A stretch of 63,248 bases of DNA from Actinomyces sp. (GTDB lineage: Bacteria; Actinomycetota; Actinomycetes; Actinomycetales; Actinomycetaceae). Made by a program: the position numbers and the translations under genes. The notes under the pieces were generated by a model. The model made no database searches. It had not been told where the DNA came from and saw only the letters and a program-made list of their open reading frames with translations. Below are positions 18,282-26,817 of the stretch, in pieces (position 1 is the stretch's first letter; the number at the start of each line of letters is the position of its first letter). The DNA is taken from assembly GCF_029851875.1 (NCBI RefSeq), contig NZ_JARKVC010000029.1, forward strand, positions 1 through 63,248. The letters are read 5' to 3'.

Positions 18282-19163
18282 ATGCCCTTCTACCGTCGCT
18301 CACGCAGCCTTGGCCCGCTCCCCATCGTCGGCTCAGCGCCGCGCTCCGCCACCGCACCGGCCCTCCAGCCCGACGGCGAAGCCTCCACCACGCTCGTCCC
18401 CACCTCAAGCGCTCACGGCGCCAGGGCCTCCCGCAGCACCAACGCGGGTGTGCTGCCGGCCAGCACACGCCACGCTCAGCCAGCCGACCCCACTGAGGTG
18501 GGCTACGCCGTCGTCGACCTGGAGACCACGGGGCTGTCCCCCGCCGCTGACGCGATCCTGGAGATCGGCCTGGTCCTGACCGGCCCCGACGGCGAGCCTC
18601 AGCGCAGGTGGTCGACCCTCATCAACCCCGGTGCGGGGCCGAACGGAGTCATTGAGGTCGGCCCGACCTTCATCCACGGGCTGCTGCCCGCCGACCTCAC
18701 TCGTGCGCCGAGCCTCGACGACGTCGCCGACCTCCTCGCGCGCGACCTCGCCGGCCGGGTGGTCGTGGCGCACAACGCACGCTTTGACGTCAGCTTCCTC
18801 ACCCAGGCGCTGGGCACGCGCGGTCACCTCGCCCGCGGCGCGCGCGTGCCTCGCGTGTGCACGATGGAGTGGGCACGGCACTTCATGACCACGCCCTCGC
18901 GCCGGCTGACCACGTGCTGTGAGGTGGCCGGCGTTGAGATCGGTCGGCACCACAGTGCGCTCGACGACGCCGAGGCCGCCGCGGGCCTGCTGCGCCACTA
19001 CATGGTGGTGGGAAGGGAGCGCGGCGAGGAGCCGCTGGCGTGGTCGCGCACGCTCGCTGACGCCGCGGCCTTCCGAGGCTGGTCGTGGGACGACGGCGCA
19101 GCACGCGCCCAGGAGCAGCGCCTCGCCCCGCGTCCAGGCCCAGGGGTGCCACGCGCCCGCTGA
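18282..19163 (+). CDS. DEDDh 3'-5' exonuclease (DnaQ-like)
   Basis: The 293-residue protein has a 70-residue Ser/Ala/Arg-rich N-terminal tail and then an exonuclease domain. The conserved motifs are VVDLETTGLS (Exo I), HNARFDVSFL (Exo II) and HHSALDDAEAAAGLL (Exo III with the catalytic His). This resembles DNA polymerase III epsilon, but as a stand-alone protein it may serve in repair or RNA turnover. The start follows the -10-like TAGCAT. The 118 bp to the convergent gene at 19282 contain no obvious gene. Confidence 0.88.
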   Translation: MPFYRRSRSLGPLPIVGSAPRSATAPALQPDGEASTTLVPTSSAHGARASRSTNAGVLPASTRHAQPADPTEVGYAVVDLETTGLSPAADAILEIGLVLTGPDGEPQRRWSTLINPGAGPNGVIEVGPTFIHGLLPADLTRAPSLDDVADLLARDLAGRVVVAHNARFDVSFLTQALGTRGHLARGARVPRVCTMEWARHFMTTPSRRLTTCCEVAGVEIGRHHSALDDAEAAAGLLRHYMVVGRERGEEPLAWSRTLADAAAFRGWSWDDGAARAQEQRLAPRPGPGVPRAR

Positions 19164-19281
19164 GGCAGCGCCTCCCTGATGGGAACGTACTACCCCGACT
19201 GCGCAGCGCCTGCCAGGTCCTGCAGAGCACGCAGCAATCGCCAAGGATCGCCCGCATCTGCCGGGGCACGCCCCGAGCGGG

Positions 19282-20472
19282 CTAGAGGGAGACCAGGAAA
19301 CCGTCCTCATCCAGGGCACGGCCACCGGTGGCCTCCACCAGCGCGCGAGCGGCCGCCTCGATCAGCGCCGCAGCCGCTGCACGCTCGCTGCGCCGGGTCC
19401 GCGTCAACCGCGCGGGGTCGCGGTCGGCCAGCTCCAGCGGCCGCCACACGATCTGGTGGACGACCACCCCCTGCACAGCCCACGGCTCGCCGGCCACCGC
19501 CAGGGGCAGGTACTCAGCCGCCTCCACCTGGACCTCAACATGCCCCCACCCGGGCCGCGCCTCATCCACCGGCGCGACGACGGCGTAGCCGGTGCGTACC
19601 TCCTCCAACGGGTTGCCCGCCTGAGCAGCCTCAGCAGCGATGACGACGGCTGCCTCCTCCCGCTCGCGGGCGGCAGCCCAGGCCTGGTCCAGCCGATCCT
19701 CCCCCAGCATCTCGGTGAGACGATCCAGCTCCGCCTGGGGAACAGCGGCCAGGCCCGTGGGCCCCTCGGGCAGCCGCGGGTCCAGCTGCGAACGGGCTCC
19801 GGGCAGGACCTGCGCCAGAACCGCCTGGCAGGCGTCCGGAGTCAGCCACACCGGTGCGTAGACGTCAAGGTTGACGTTGGCGTCCGGGTCAGGCTGGACG
19901 AGCACGCTGACGCTCTGGTGACCGCTCGCCCCCTGCTCACCACCTGTGGCCTGCCCGCTGCCCGCACCAGCACCACCCGCCGACTCCGCCGGCGCGTCAC
20001 CGCGCAACAGCAGCGCACCGGCCAGCCGGCGGGCGATCGCCTGCAGGCGGATCAGGGCCACCAGCTCCGTGCCTGCCGGCTGGGCCGCGGGGAAGGCATC
20101 GGCCAACGGGTCGGTGCCGGCCAGCTCAGGAGGCAGCGCACCGCGACGCTCGGGCTCACACTCCAGGATCATCAGGCTGGCCGCCCACTCGGGCAGCCCC
20201 ATGAGGGCGCGCAGCTCGCCGTCGAGAGGCCAGGGGCCCTGCAGCTCGACGCCCGGCAGCAGCTGAAGACGCGAGGCACCCACCCACCCCGCCTGGGCGT
20301 CCTGCGAGACGGCGAGCGCCTCCACCTCCTCGGCCGACACGTCGTCAGCCAGGACGAGGGCGTGCCGCTCCTCCAGACGCCCTACCGGCAGCATCCCGGC
20401 CACAGAGAAGGTCAGGGTATCCGTGGGCAGGGAGACGGACAGGTCAGGTCGGTGCTCAGCGTCAGCGCTCAT
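19282..20472 (-). CDS. Conserved hypothetical protein coupled to dcd
   Basis: I do not recognise the family. The 396-residue soluble, acidic protein is Ala/Leu/Glu-rich with no signal or membrane segment. It begins with beta-rich sequence ([20 protein letters not shown]). A Gly/Ala-rich linker lies around residues 180-200. [22 protein letters not shown] follows, and the C-terminus ends in an Ala-rich helix. The ATG at 20472 overlaps the dcd stop (ATGA), so it is translated together with dCTP deaminase. A link with nucleotide metabolism is only suggested by position. Confidence 0.7.
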   Translation of the reverse strand: MSADAEHRPDLSVSLPTDTLTFSVAGMLPVGRLEERHALVLADDVSAEEVEALAVSQDAQAGWVGASRLQLLPGVELQGPWPLDGELRALMGLPEWAASLMILECEPERRGALPPELAGTDPLADAFPAAQPAGTELVALIRLQAIARRLAGALLLRGDAPAESAGGAGAGSGQATGGEQGASGHQSVSVLVQPDPDANVNLDVYAPVWLTPDACQAVLAQVLPGARSQLDPRLPEGPTGLAAVPQAELDRLTEMLGEDRLDQAWAAAREREEAAVVIAAEAAQAGNPLEEVRTGYAVVAPVDEARPGWGHVEVQVEAAEYLPLAVAGEPWAVQGVVVHQIVWRPLELADRDPARLTRTRRSERAAAAALIEAAARALVEATGGRALDEDGFLVSL

Positions 20473-21152
20473 GCCTGGTCCTGGGCTGCCTGGGCGTCCG
20501 CACCGCCATCCGGGCCGCCTACCGAGGAGGGCAGGTCCGAGAAGGAGGCAGCGCCGTCGGCCAGCGGGCCGGGGTCCTCGATGCGGGTGCGCAGGAAGCT
20601 GCGGTAGGAGCGCGAGGCCGTGGGGCCGCGCTGGCCCTGGTAGCGCGAGCCTACGGCACCGGCGCCGTAGGGAGCCTCGGCCGGGCTGGACAGGCGGAAG
20701 AAGCACAGCTGTCCCACCTTCATACCGGGCCAGAGCTTGATCGGCATGGTCGCGGTGTTGGACAGCTCCAGGGTGACGTGCCCGGTGAAGCCGGGGTCGA
20801 TGAAGCCTGCGGTGGAGTGGGTGAGCAGGCCCAGACGCCCCAGGCTCGACTTGCCCTCCAGGCGCGCGGCGATATCGGCGGGCAGGGTGACACGCTCGTA
20901 GGTGGCGCCCAGGACGAACTCGCCGGGGTGGAGGATGAAGGGCTCGTCAGGGCCGACGTCCACCAGGTGGGTCAGCTCGGGCTGATCGACGGCGGGGTCG
21001 ATCACCGGGTAGCGGTGGTTGTCGAAGAGCCGGAACCAGCGGTCCAGGCGGACGTCGATGGACGCCGGCTGGATCATCGCGGGGTCGTAAGGCTCCAGGC
21101 GCACGCGCCCGGCGTCGAGCTCGGCACGGATGTCACGGTCGGAGAGCAGCAC
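20469..21152 (-). CDS. dcd: dCTP deaminase (probably bifunctional, dUMP-forming)
   Basis: Deaminates dCTP; actinobacterial homologues also hydrolyse dUTP to dUMP. The 227-residue protein begins [16 protein letters not shown]. It has the active-site signature [20 protein letters not shown] followed by [14 protein letters not shown] 35-residue low-complexity tail exceeds the usual length of about 190. The GTG at 21152 matches the family N-terminus and is preceded by a -10-like CACAAT with a 7-nt gap. An ATG at 21188 would add 12 residues. The downstream hypothetical gene overlaps its stop. Confidence 0.93.
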   Translation of the reverse strand: MLLSDRDIRAELDAGRVRLEPYDPAMIQPASIDVRLDRWFRLFDNHRYPVIDPAVDQPELTHLVDVGPDEPFILHPGEFVLGATYERVTLPADIAARLEGKSSLGRLGLLTHSTAGFIDPGFTGHVTLELSNTATMPIKLWPGMKVGQLCFFRLSSPAEAPYGAGAVGSRYQGQRGPTASRSYRSFLRTRIEDPGPLADGAASFSDLPSSVGGPDGGADAQAAQDQA

Positions 21153-21352
21153 GGGGCTGATTGTGCCAGCCGCGGCTGGGTAGGACATGAGAATCGGCGC
21201 AAAGACACCGCCGTCCCCGGCCGGGCAGGGTGCCACGGTCAGGGACGACGGCGCAGGCGGCAGGCGCCGGACGGCTCACCTGGTCACGGGGCCGGGCAGC
21301 TCGGCCGGCGACAGGGCGGCGGAGCGGCTAGCAGGCCCCGCAGGATGCGCCT

Positions 21353-21922
21353 TCACTCCTTGAGCGGAACGCCGCGAGCGTCCAGGCCCCACGGCTGGAC
21401 GCCGGGCTGGGCGGTGAGAATGAGGATGCCCTCCACAATGCCCCAGATGACAGAGACCCAGGAGAGGAAGCCCAGCGAGAGCACCGAGATGAGCAGCTGG
21501 GCGACGGCCTTGCCGGTATGTCCGAGATAGAAGTTGTGGATACCCAGTCCTCCCAGGAAGATGCCGAGCAGGCCTGCGGCGAGCTTGGACTTCCGAGGGT
21601 CCACGTATCCGGGCTGGGCGTAGCCCTGCGAGTATGCCGGAGCGCTCTGGGCGTAGGGCTGCTGGGCGTAGGCCGGATCGGTGTACGGCTGCTGAGCATG
21701 AGGCTGCTGCGCGTAGGCGGGGTCAGCGTAGGCCTGCTGACCATAAGGCTGCTGACCATAGGCTTGCTGGGAGTAGGGCTGTGGGGAGTAGCCCGCAGCC
21801 GGCTGACCGTAGGGCTGGCCGCCGCTGGCGTCGGCCGACGCGGAGGAGACAGGAGCCGAGTCTGAAGAGAGGGGCTCCGGCCCCGAGGACAGGGGGTCGG
21901 AGGGCTGGGGCGTGATGGTCAT
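21353..21922 (-). CDS. TM2-domain membrane protein with Tyr/Gln-rich repeats
   Basis: The 189-residue protein has an N-terminal extracytoplasmic or cytosolic region of degenerate repeats of the type [15 protein letters not shown] (about 40-105). A C-terminal TM2 domain follows: [17 protein letters not shown], then [18 protein letters not shown] and a second helix. TM2 proteins are widespread and of unknown function. The ATG at 21922 is preceded by GAGAGGCAACA. It is divergent from the tRNA gene. Confidence 0.85.
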   Translation of the reverse strand: MTITPQPSDPLSSGPEPLSSDSAPVSSASADASGGQPYGQPAAGYSPQPYSQQAYGQQPYGQQAYADPAYAQQPHAQQPYTDPAYAQQPYAQSAPAYSQGYAQPGYVDPRKSKLAAGLLGIFLGGLGIHNFYLGHTGKAVAQLLISVLSLGFLSWVSVIWGIVEGILILTAQPGVQPWGLDARGVPLKE

Positions 21923-21939
21923 TGTTGCCTCTCGGTCAT

Positions 21940-21970
21940 TTGCAGAACAGGGTCCTGCATGGGGTATGCT
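21940..21970 (+). promoter_or_regulatory. Likely tRNA-Gly promoter
   Basis: TTGCAG (21940-21945) and TATGCT (21965-21970) lie 19 bp apart, about 30 nt before the tRNA. The spacing is a little long. Confidence 0.45.
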
Positions 21971-21999
21971 GCTCCCGCACCTCACCAGACGGTGAGCGC

Positions 22000-22073
22000 G
22001 CGGGTGTAGTTCAATGGTAGAACTTCAGCTTCCCAAGCTGACAGCGCGGGTTCGATTCCCGTCACCCGCTCCA
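22000..22073 (+). tRNA. tRNA-Gly (anticodon CCC)
   Basis: A complete cloverleaf is visible. The acceptor stem GCGGGTG (22000-22006) pairs with CACCCGC (22063-22069). The D stem is GTTC/GAAC. The anticodon stem is TCAGC/GCTGA with loop TTCCCAA, giving anticodon CCC at 22032-22034. The T stem is GCGGG/CCCGT around TTCGATT. The discriminator is T, and CCA is encoded (22071-22073). It reads GGG codons. Confidence 0.97.
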
Positions 22074-22089
22074 CGGGGTTTCCGTTGAA

Positions 22090-22125
22090 ACGGCGCCGCT
22101 TCCTCAACCGAGGAACCGGCGCCGT
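22090..22125 (+). terminator. Hairpin after tRNA-Gly
   Basis: ACGGCGCCG followed by CTTCCTC pairs with GAGGAAC and CGGCGCCGT around an AACC loop. It lies 17 nt after the tRNA. Confidence 0.75.
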
Positions 22126-22198
22126 CGCCATAGGAGCGTGCGTGGCCAGCCGCAGAGCCATCAGCCAGGTGGCGGGTCCCGCTGCTCCAGCGGCACCA

Positions 22199-23050
22199 TC
22201 AGCTGATCTCCACGATCACAGGGACGTGGTCGGAGGCTCCCTTGCCCTTGCGCTCGTCACGATCAATCGCAGCGCCCGTCACCCTGGCCGCCAGCGCCGC
22301 CGAAGCGTAGACGAAATCGATACGCATGCCCTCATTCCGGGGGAACCGGAGCTTCTGGTAGTCCCAGTAGGTGTAGTTCGTGACCCGCGAGCGCGTGACC
22401 TCCTCCATACCCACCTGTTCGAAGGCTGTGAAAGCCGCCCGCTCCGAGCTCGACACGTGAGTCGCCCCCTCGAAGGCCGCCATGTCCCACACGTCCTCGT
22501 CCCGCGGGGCCACGTTCCAGTCGCCCACCAGCGCCAGGGGAAGGCCGGGGTCCTCAGCCAGCCAGGTGTCCACGTCCTCGCGCAGGGCTCGCAGCCAGTC
22601 CAGCTTGTAGCTGTAGTGCGGGTGGGTGAGCTCACGGCCGTTGGGGACGTACAGGCTCCACAACCGCACCGGGGCGGAGGCGGGCGCTGCGGTTCCAGGT
22701 GCGGACGCCGTCGTCGAGACCGCCGGCCGGCCCCCTACCGTCACGCCCAGGGCGCGGGCCTCGACCACCGCGCCGCTCGGGGAGGCCGAGTCCCAGGTCG
22801 GCTGGCCAGGGAAGGAGGTCTCGACGTCCGACAGGCCCACGCGCGAGGCGACGGCCACGCCGTTCCACTGGTTGAGGCCGTGGACCGCCAGCTCGTAGCC
22901 GGCTGCCTCGAAGGGCTCGCGCGGGAACTGCTCCGGCTTGCACTTGATCTCCTGCATCGCCAGGACGTCGATGTGCTCGCGTTCCAGGAAGGCCATGACA
23001 CGGTCGACACGGGTGCGGATGGAGTTCACGTTCCAGGTAGCCAGGCGCAT
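22199..23050 (-). CDS. xthA: Exodeoxyribonuclease III
   Basis: AP endonuclease / 3'-5' exonuclease for base-excision repair. The 283-residue protein has the family motifs: TWNVNSIRTR at the N-terminus, MQEIKC with the metal-binding Glu, GDWNVAPRDEDVWD, and SDHVPVIVEI with the catalytic Asp-His at the C-terminus. An Ala/Pro/Thr-rich insertion (about 108-127) lies between two core strands. Start ATG 23050 follows a -10-like TAGCCT with a 6-nt gap. Confidence 0.95.
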   Translation of the reverse strand: MRLATWNVNSIRTRVDRVMAFLEREHIDVLAMQEIKCKPEQFPREPFEAAGYELAVHGLNQWNGVAVASRVGLSDVETSFPGQPTWDSASPSGAVVEARALGVTVGGRPAVSTTASAPGTAAPASAPVRLWSLYVPNGRELTHPHYSYKLDWLRALREDVDTWLAEDPGLPLALVGDWNVAPRDEDVWDMAAFEGATHVSSSERAAFTAFEQVGMEEVTRSRVTNYTYWDYQKLRFPRNEGMRIDFVYASAALAARVTGAAIDRDERKGKGASDHVPVIVEIS

Positions 23051-23056
23051 GCGGTC

Positions 23057-23062
23057 AGGCTA
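23057..23062 (-). promoter_or_regulatory. -10-like TAGCCT, leaderless start of xthA
   Basis: TAGCCT on the minus strand, a 6-nt gap, then ATG at 23050. Confidence 0.55.
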
Positions 23063-23118
23063 GCTGAGTGAGGAAGGCAGGGAGGGGGGCGGGGCGGACG
23101 GGAGGTGATGCCGAGAGA

Positions 23119-23194
23119 CGTCGGCTTAGGTCCTCAACAGTCGATTCCTTTACGAACAGCATGGGGATCCGACTGTTGAGAGCCTAAAGCGATG
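23119..23194. repeat. Family A palindrome in a divergent intergenic region
   Basis: The left arm is 23119-23148 and the right arm is 23165-23194, with a 16-nt loop ending AGCATGG. Relative to the reference copy, CCTGAACAG/CTGTTCAG has become CCTCAACAG/CTGTTGAG, a paired change keeping the stem. It separates the divergent xthA and SDR genes, so it cannot be a terminator for either. Confidence 0.9.
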
Positions 23195-23242
23195 GAGGAG
23201 GGCCTCGAGCTGGCCCTGCTGCCGCAGGCAGGAAGCAGCGCC

Positions 23243-23248
23243 TAGGCT
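23243..23248 (+). promoter_or_regulatory. -10-like TAGGCT, leaderless start of SDR gene
   Basis: TAGGCT, a 6-nt gap CAGGGC, then ATG at 23255. Confidence 0.55.
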
Positions 23249-23254
23249 CAGGGC

Positions 23255-24058
23255 ATGGGAACCGCACTCGTCACCGGCGCGACCAGCGGAATCGGGCTGG
23301 AGCTCGCCTGGCAGCTGGCCACCGCCCAGCACGACCTCGTCCTCGTCGCCCGCACCGCCTCACGCCTTGAGCAGGTAGCCAAGGAGCTGCGCCAGCTCGC
23401 TGGCATCCAGGTCCAGGTCATCGCTGCCGACCTGTCCGAGCCGATCGGCATCGAGGTCGTCGCGCAACGACTGCGCATCGGACGTCCTGCAGGCCCGCGC
23501 CCGGCTGAGGTAACCCAGCGGCCCGTGGACCTGCTGGTCAACAACGCCGGGTTCGCCGTCGGGCAACGATTCGTGGGCGGAGACATCAAGCAGGAGCGCC
23601 GTGCGATGGCCGTCATGGTGCGTGCCGTCATGGAGCTCACCCACGCAGCCCTGCCTGGGATGGTCGAACGCGGTCACGGCGCGATCCTCAACGTCTCCTC
23701 CGCCACCGCGCTCACCGCTATGGGCACCTACGCCGCCCACAAGGCCTGGGTCCGTACCTTCACCGAGGGCCTGGCCTCCGAGCTGCGCGGGACAGGGGTG
23801 AGCGCCACCGTCGTCAACCCCGGACTCACGCACTCTGACTTCCACACGCGGGCGCAGATGGATGAGGGGGCCTGGCCCTCCTTCGCGTGGCTCAACGCCG
23901 AGGACGTGGCGCACCAGGCGCTGGCCGCGGTGCGACGCGGTCAGGTGATCTGCACGCCGTCGGTCCGTTACCTGGCCGTCAACGCCGCGCTACGCATGAG
24001 CCCGCGCTGGCTTGTGCGGCGGGTGGCCGGGCACGCCTCCGTGCGCCACCAGTACTGA
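23255..24058 (+). CDS. Short-chain dehydrogenase/reductase
   Basis: The 267-residue classical SDR has the cofactor motif TGATSGIG (8-15) and VARTASR, which favours NADP. It also has NNAG near residue 94, a catalytic Ser in LNVSSAT, and YAAHK (Tyr and Lys spaced by three). The substrate is unknown. The ending WLVRRVAGHASV is typical of dehydrogenases acting on lipidic or ketone substrates, but this is weak evidence. It is convergent with the M50-like gene. Confidence 0.92.
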   Translation: MGTALVTGATSGIGLELAWQLATAQHDLVLVARTASRLEQVAKELRQLAGIQVQVIAADLSEPIGIEVVAQRLRIGRPAGPRPAEVTQRPVDLLVNNAGFAVGQRFVGGDIKQERRAMAVMVRAVMELTHAALPGMVERGHGAILNVSSATALTAMGTYAAHKAWVRTFTEGLASELRGTGVSATVVNPGLTHSDFHTRAQMDEGAWPSFAWLNAEDVAHQALAAVRRGQVICTPSVRYLAVNAALRMSPRWLVRRVAGHASVRHQY

Positions 24059-24137
24059 GCCCTGAGCCGGCCCGGCCACCGGGATCAACCGCCACGCCTG
24101 TGGGCAGGCGCGCTCCGCCGTCGGACTACCCACGGGC

Positions 24138-24923
24138 TCAGGCCACAAGCCCCCGGGTGAGCCAGACCACCCACGCCGTCGCCGCGCCGTCGGCCAGGAA
24201 CCAGGTGCCCAACCAGAACCACCCGGGCAGGTGCGTGAGCCGGGCGAGAGTGCCGTTGTCCTGGTGAGGGTCGGCGCTGCGGGCGACGTCCCCGAGCGAG
24301 CCCCAGGCACCCACGAGCAGCACCAGCCCCACGCCCACCAGGACGCCCGCGCGCCAGGTACCTCCCAGCCACCACAACGCAGCCGTCAGCGATCCGACCG
24401 CCAGCACCACACTGACCGTGTGCAGCGAGCGTGACATCACCAGCAGCACGAGCAGCGTCACCAGCCCGAGGCTCAGAACCACACCGCTCCAGCCCCGCAG
24501 CGCTGCAGCCACCACCACCGCTCCCAGGAGCGCGGGCGCCGGGTAACCAGCCCAGGTGGTCAGCGTCCTGCCGAGGCCTCGTGGCTTTCCCGAGGTCACC
24601 GCGTGGCCGGACAGGTCCTTGGACACCACGAAGCCGAGAAACCGCCGCCCCACCAGGAGGCCGACCGCCGCGTGGCCCGCCTCGTGGACCACAGTGACCA
24701 GGGTGCGGCCCCACCGGTGGGCTCGAGGCCAGAGCAGCGTGAGCAGGACGATCGCCAGGGCCGGCCACAGACTCGTGAGCGTCGCAGGCTCGGCAGGAGC
24801 TGCACGTTGAGTGACCTGAGACCACAGGTCCGTCCAGTCGAGTGCCGGCGCAGAGACAGCGATGGCTGTGAAGGCGTGGGTCGGCATGGCGTTCGGCGGG
24901 GTCAGAGGCGTCAAGGTGATCAC
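24138..24923 (-). CDS. M50B-like membrane metalloprotease
   Basis: The 261-residue polytopic protein has a zinc motif HEAGH within VVHEAGHAAVGLLVGRRFLGF and about six membrane segments. This fits the M50B-type peptidases of actinobacteria, a group whose targets are unknown. The GTG at 24923 is chosen because a -10-like CACACT ends 6 nt before it; the ATG at 24887 is an alternative. A C-terminal acidic Asp pairing partner for zinc is not obvious, so protease activity is inferred from HExxH only. Confidence 0.78.
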   Translation of the reverse strand: MITLTPLTPPNAMPTHAFTAIAVSAPALDWTDLWSQVTQRAAPAEPATLTSLWPALAIVLLTLLWPRAHRWGRTLVTVVHEAGHAAVGLLVGRRFLGFVVSKDLSGHAVTSGKPRGLGRTLTTWAGYPAPALLGAVVVAAALRGWSGVVLSLGLVTLLVLLVMSRSLHTVSVVLAVGSLTAALWWLGGTWRAGVLVGVGLVLLVGAWGSLGDVARSADPHQDNGTLARLTHLPGWFWLGTWFLADGAATAWVVWLTRGLVA

Positions 24924-24957
24924 GGGCGCAGTGTGGCAGGCAGGTCTGACCGCGTCC

Positions 24958-25040
24958 TGAGAGCCCCCGTCCACGGCCCTGACGCGGGGACGGACCTGGC
25001 TGGCGACGGGTGCGTGAGAGCCCCCGTCCACGGCCCTGAC
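24958..25040. repeat. 26-bp direct repeat pair
   Basis: The sequence TGAGAGCCCCCGTCCACGGC continuing CCTGAC is present at 24958-24983 and again identically at 25015-25040, 57 bp apart. It lies upstream of the M50-like gene in non-coding DNA. Confidence 0.85.
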
Positions 25041-25102
25041 TTGGCGGCTGTTGCCTGCGCCGGCTGACAGTTCGCAGGTGCCGGGCTGGGGCCGTCTGGC
25101 TC

Positions 25103-25178
25103 CGTCGGTTCAGGCCGTTAACAGTCGATTCAGCTCATGGGAGCACGGGGAACCGACTGTTGAGGGCCTCAAGCGACG
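25103..25178. repeat. Family A palindrome in a divergent intergenic region
   Basis: The left arm is 25103-25132 and the right arm is 25149-25178, with a 16-nt loop containing GGGAGCACGG. It separates the divergent M50-like and coiled-coil genes. Confidence 0.88.
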
Positions 25179-25371
25179 GGAATCAGGTAAGAGACGGTCA
25201 ACAAAACCTGCCTGCACCCCTTGCCAGAATGCTCCTACGTGGAAATTGTGAGGCCTATAGATGACATTTCGACCACCAATTCCAGGACAGGAACAACAAT
25301 TCGCCTTATGGTCGAGACGCCCATCCCAGCAGCACGGTTCTACGCGGACCAGACAGCAAAGGAGCCGTATC

Positions 25372-26010
25372 GTGCACACAGCAACCACATGGTTATCTCA
25401 CCTTGAGCCCGGAAGCATCACCGAGCTCATTGCACTGCTCCCCGGCATTCTCGCCATCATGATCGCTTTGTGGGCCAACCGAATTGCACAGGCCTCCGCA
25501 CACGAGGCCCACAGAAGCGAGGTAGCCCGCCACGCTTTCGAGGAGCAACGCCTTCGCGAGGACAGTGCTCGTTACCAACGCATGGAATTACGTGAGCGAG
25601 AACGAGACGCTCGCGAGCAAGAGCGCGAGCGAAGACTGATCGCCGGGTCTTTGCAGGCCTGGTGGGCCACCGATGGCGGGCGTTGGGGCCTGGTCATTTC
25701 CAACTCATCGCGCGACTCCTCCGTCTTTCACGACATCAAGGTCACCGCCCCCGTCAACCGCTCCGACGCCACGACGGAGGACTGCACGCCCGTCTCCATC
25801 GAGGCGCTCCCACCAGGGCGGTACTTCGTCGAGGCCAGGGCCTCGCGGCGCTGGGGGCTGCCCGAACCCATCACTCCCGACAGCGCACCTGGGGTCGTCC
25901 CCGTCACCAGGAGCACCAAGCACCATGTCGCCTCGATCGAGTTCACTGACCACTTAGGATCACGGTGGCGTTGGGAACCGAAGACCAGCCTGGTTCGGCT
26001 CTCCTCATAG
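25372..26010 (+). CDS. Hypothetical membrane-anchored coiled-coil protein
   Basis: I do not recognise the family. The GTG at 25372 is the likely start because AAAGGAG lies 7 nt upstream; the frame is open earlier. The 212-residue product has one membrane helix (about 17-36, LIALLPGILAIMIALWANRI). A highly charged coiled coil follows (about 40-95, with EEQRLREDSARYQ and RERERDAREQ). The C-terminal beta-rich domain of about 110 residues begins LQAWWATDGGRWGLVISNSS. The layout suggests a membrane sensor or scaffold. The DNA upstream (25190-25370) is clearly more AT-rich than its surroundings, which may mark acquired sequence. Confidence 0.65.
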   Translation: MHTATTWLSHLEPGSITELIALLPGILAIMIALWANRIAQASAHEAHRSEVARHAFEEQRLREDSARYQRMELRERERDAREQERERRLIAGSLQAWWATDGGRWGLVISNSSRDSSVFHDIKVTAPVNRSDATTEDCTPVSIEALPPGRYFVEARASRRWGLPEPITPDSAPGVVPVTRSTKHHVASIEFTDHLGSRWRWEPKTSLVRLSS

Positions 26011-26050
26011 CGGCGCCCGTCAACGCGGACCTTGGATACCGGACCGCGGC

Positions 26051-26189
26051 CGTCGGTTCAGGCCGCTAACAGTCGATCCCACAGCAGGGAGCGCGAGAAG
26101 CGACTGCTCAGGACCTCAACCGATGCGGATGGGACGGTTGCGGGGGGCTGGCGCGAGCGGGAAACGACTGCTCAGGACCTCAAGCGATG
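26051..26189. repeat. Family A palindrome plus extra right arm
   Basis: The full element has arms 26051-26080 and 26096-26125 with loop ACAGCAGGGAGCGCG. A second right-type arm at 26160-26189 (CGACTGCTCAGGACCTCAAG..) repeats the first with a 64-bp offset. It ends 28 nt before the Nudix start. Confidence 0.88.
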
Positions 26190-26204
26190 GCAGCGGGCAG
26201 ACGC

Positions 26205-26210
26205 TAGCCT
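26205..26210 (+). promoter_or_regulatory. -10-like TAGCCT, leaderless start of Nudix gene
   Basis: TAGCCT, a 7-nt gap, then ATG at 26218. It lies directly after a family A arm. Confidence 0.5.
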
Positions 26211-26217
26211 GTGGGTG

Positions 26218-26775
26218 ATGAGCCCTTCCACCTCCTCACCCTCCTCGCAGCGCTCCTCACGCCTGGTAGTCGCCGCCGCGATCGTCGACTCCCTCTCCCT
26301 TCCCTCCGCCATGCTGTGCGCAGCCCGCTCCTACCCCGCCGAGCACGCAGGCCAGTACGAGCTCCCCGGCGGCAAGGTCGAACCCGGAGAGACGCCCACG
26401 CAGGCTCTGGCCCGAGAGCTGCGTGAGGAGATCAGCCTGTCGGTCCGTCTGGGCACCGAGGTTGCTCCCGCTCCCCCGCTGGCTGTTCCCTCACCGCCGC
26501 ACACCGTCCCTACTGAGGCGAGCCCCGACGTCGTCGACTCAGCCTGGCCCGAGGACGACCAGCCTGCCTGGCCCGCCATGCACGGCTACCGCATGCGCGT
26601 GTGGCTGGCCGAGCCCGCCGATGCCACCTGCGGCCCGAAGCAGGGCAGCGCCCACCAGTCACTGGAGTGGGTCGGCCTGGAGCAGGCTCGCACGCTACCC
26701 TGGCTGCCGGCCGACCTCCCCGTCCTGGAGGCCGTTCTCACCACCCTGGGCGCCCAGCAGGCCAAGTCTTTGTGA
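26218..26775 (+). CDS. Nudix hydrolase (MutT-like)
   Basis: The 185-residue protein contains a complete Nudix box beginning [20 protein letters not shown] and ending EISLSV. It follows the sequence [16 protein letters not shown], characteristic of 8-oxo-dGTP diphosphatases of the MutT type. A Pro/Asp-rich insertion (about 85-115) interrupts the second half and is unusual. The substrate is probably an oxidised or modified nucleotide. The start is set by the -10-like TAGCCT. Confidence 0.88.
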   Translation: MSPSTSSPSSQRSSRLVVAAAIVDSLSLPSAMLCAARSYPAEHAGQYELPGGKVEPGETPTQALARELREEISLSVRLGTEVAPAPPLAVPSPPHTVPTEASPDVVDSAWPEDDQPAWPAMHGYRMRVWLAEPADATCGPKQGSAHQSLEWVGLEQARTLPWLPADLPVLEAVLTTLGAQQAKSL

Positions 26776-26805
26776 CACCGCCCCTCGATCCGTCACTTTC
26801 TAGGT

Positions 26806-26811
26806 TAGGGT
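26806..26811 (+). promoter_or_regulatory. -10-like TAGGGT, leaderless start of TetR gene
   Basis: TAGGGT, a 6-nt gap TCCCTC, then ATG at 26818. Confidence 0.45.
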
Positions 26812-26817
26812 TCCCTC

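Noticed and set aside
23119..23194. Family A palindromes as ordinary transcription terminators
   Set aside because: Two copies separate divergent genes (23119 and 25103), and the array at 5784 is nested. Other copies could still act as terminators.
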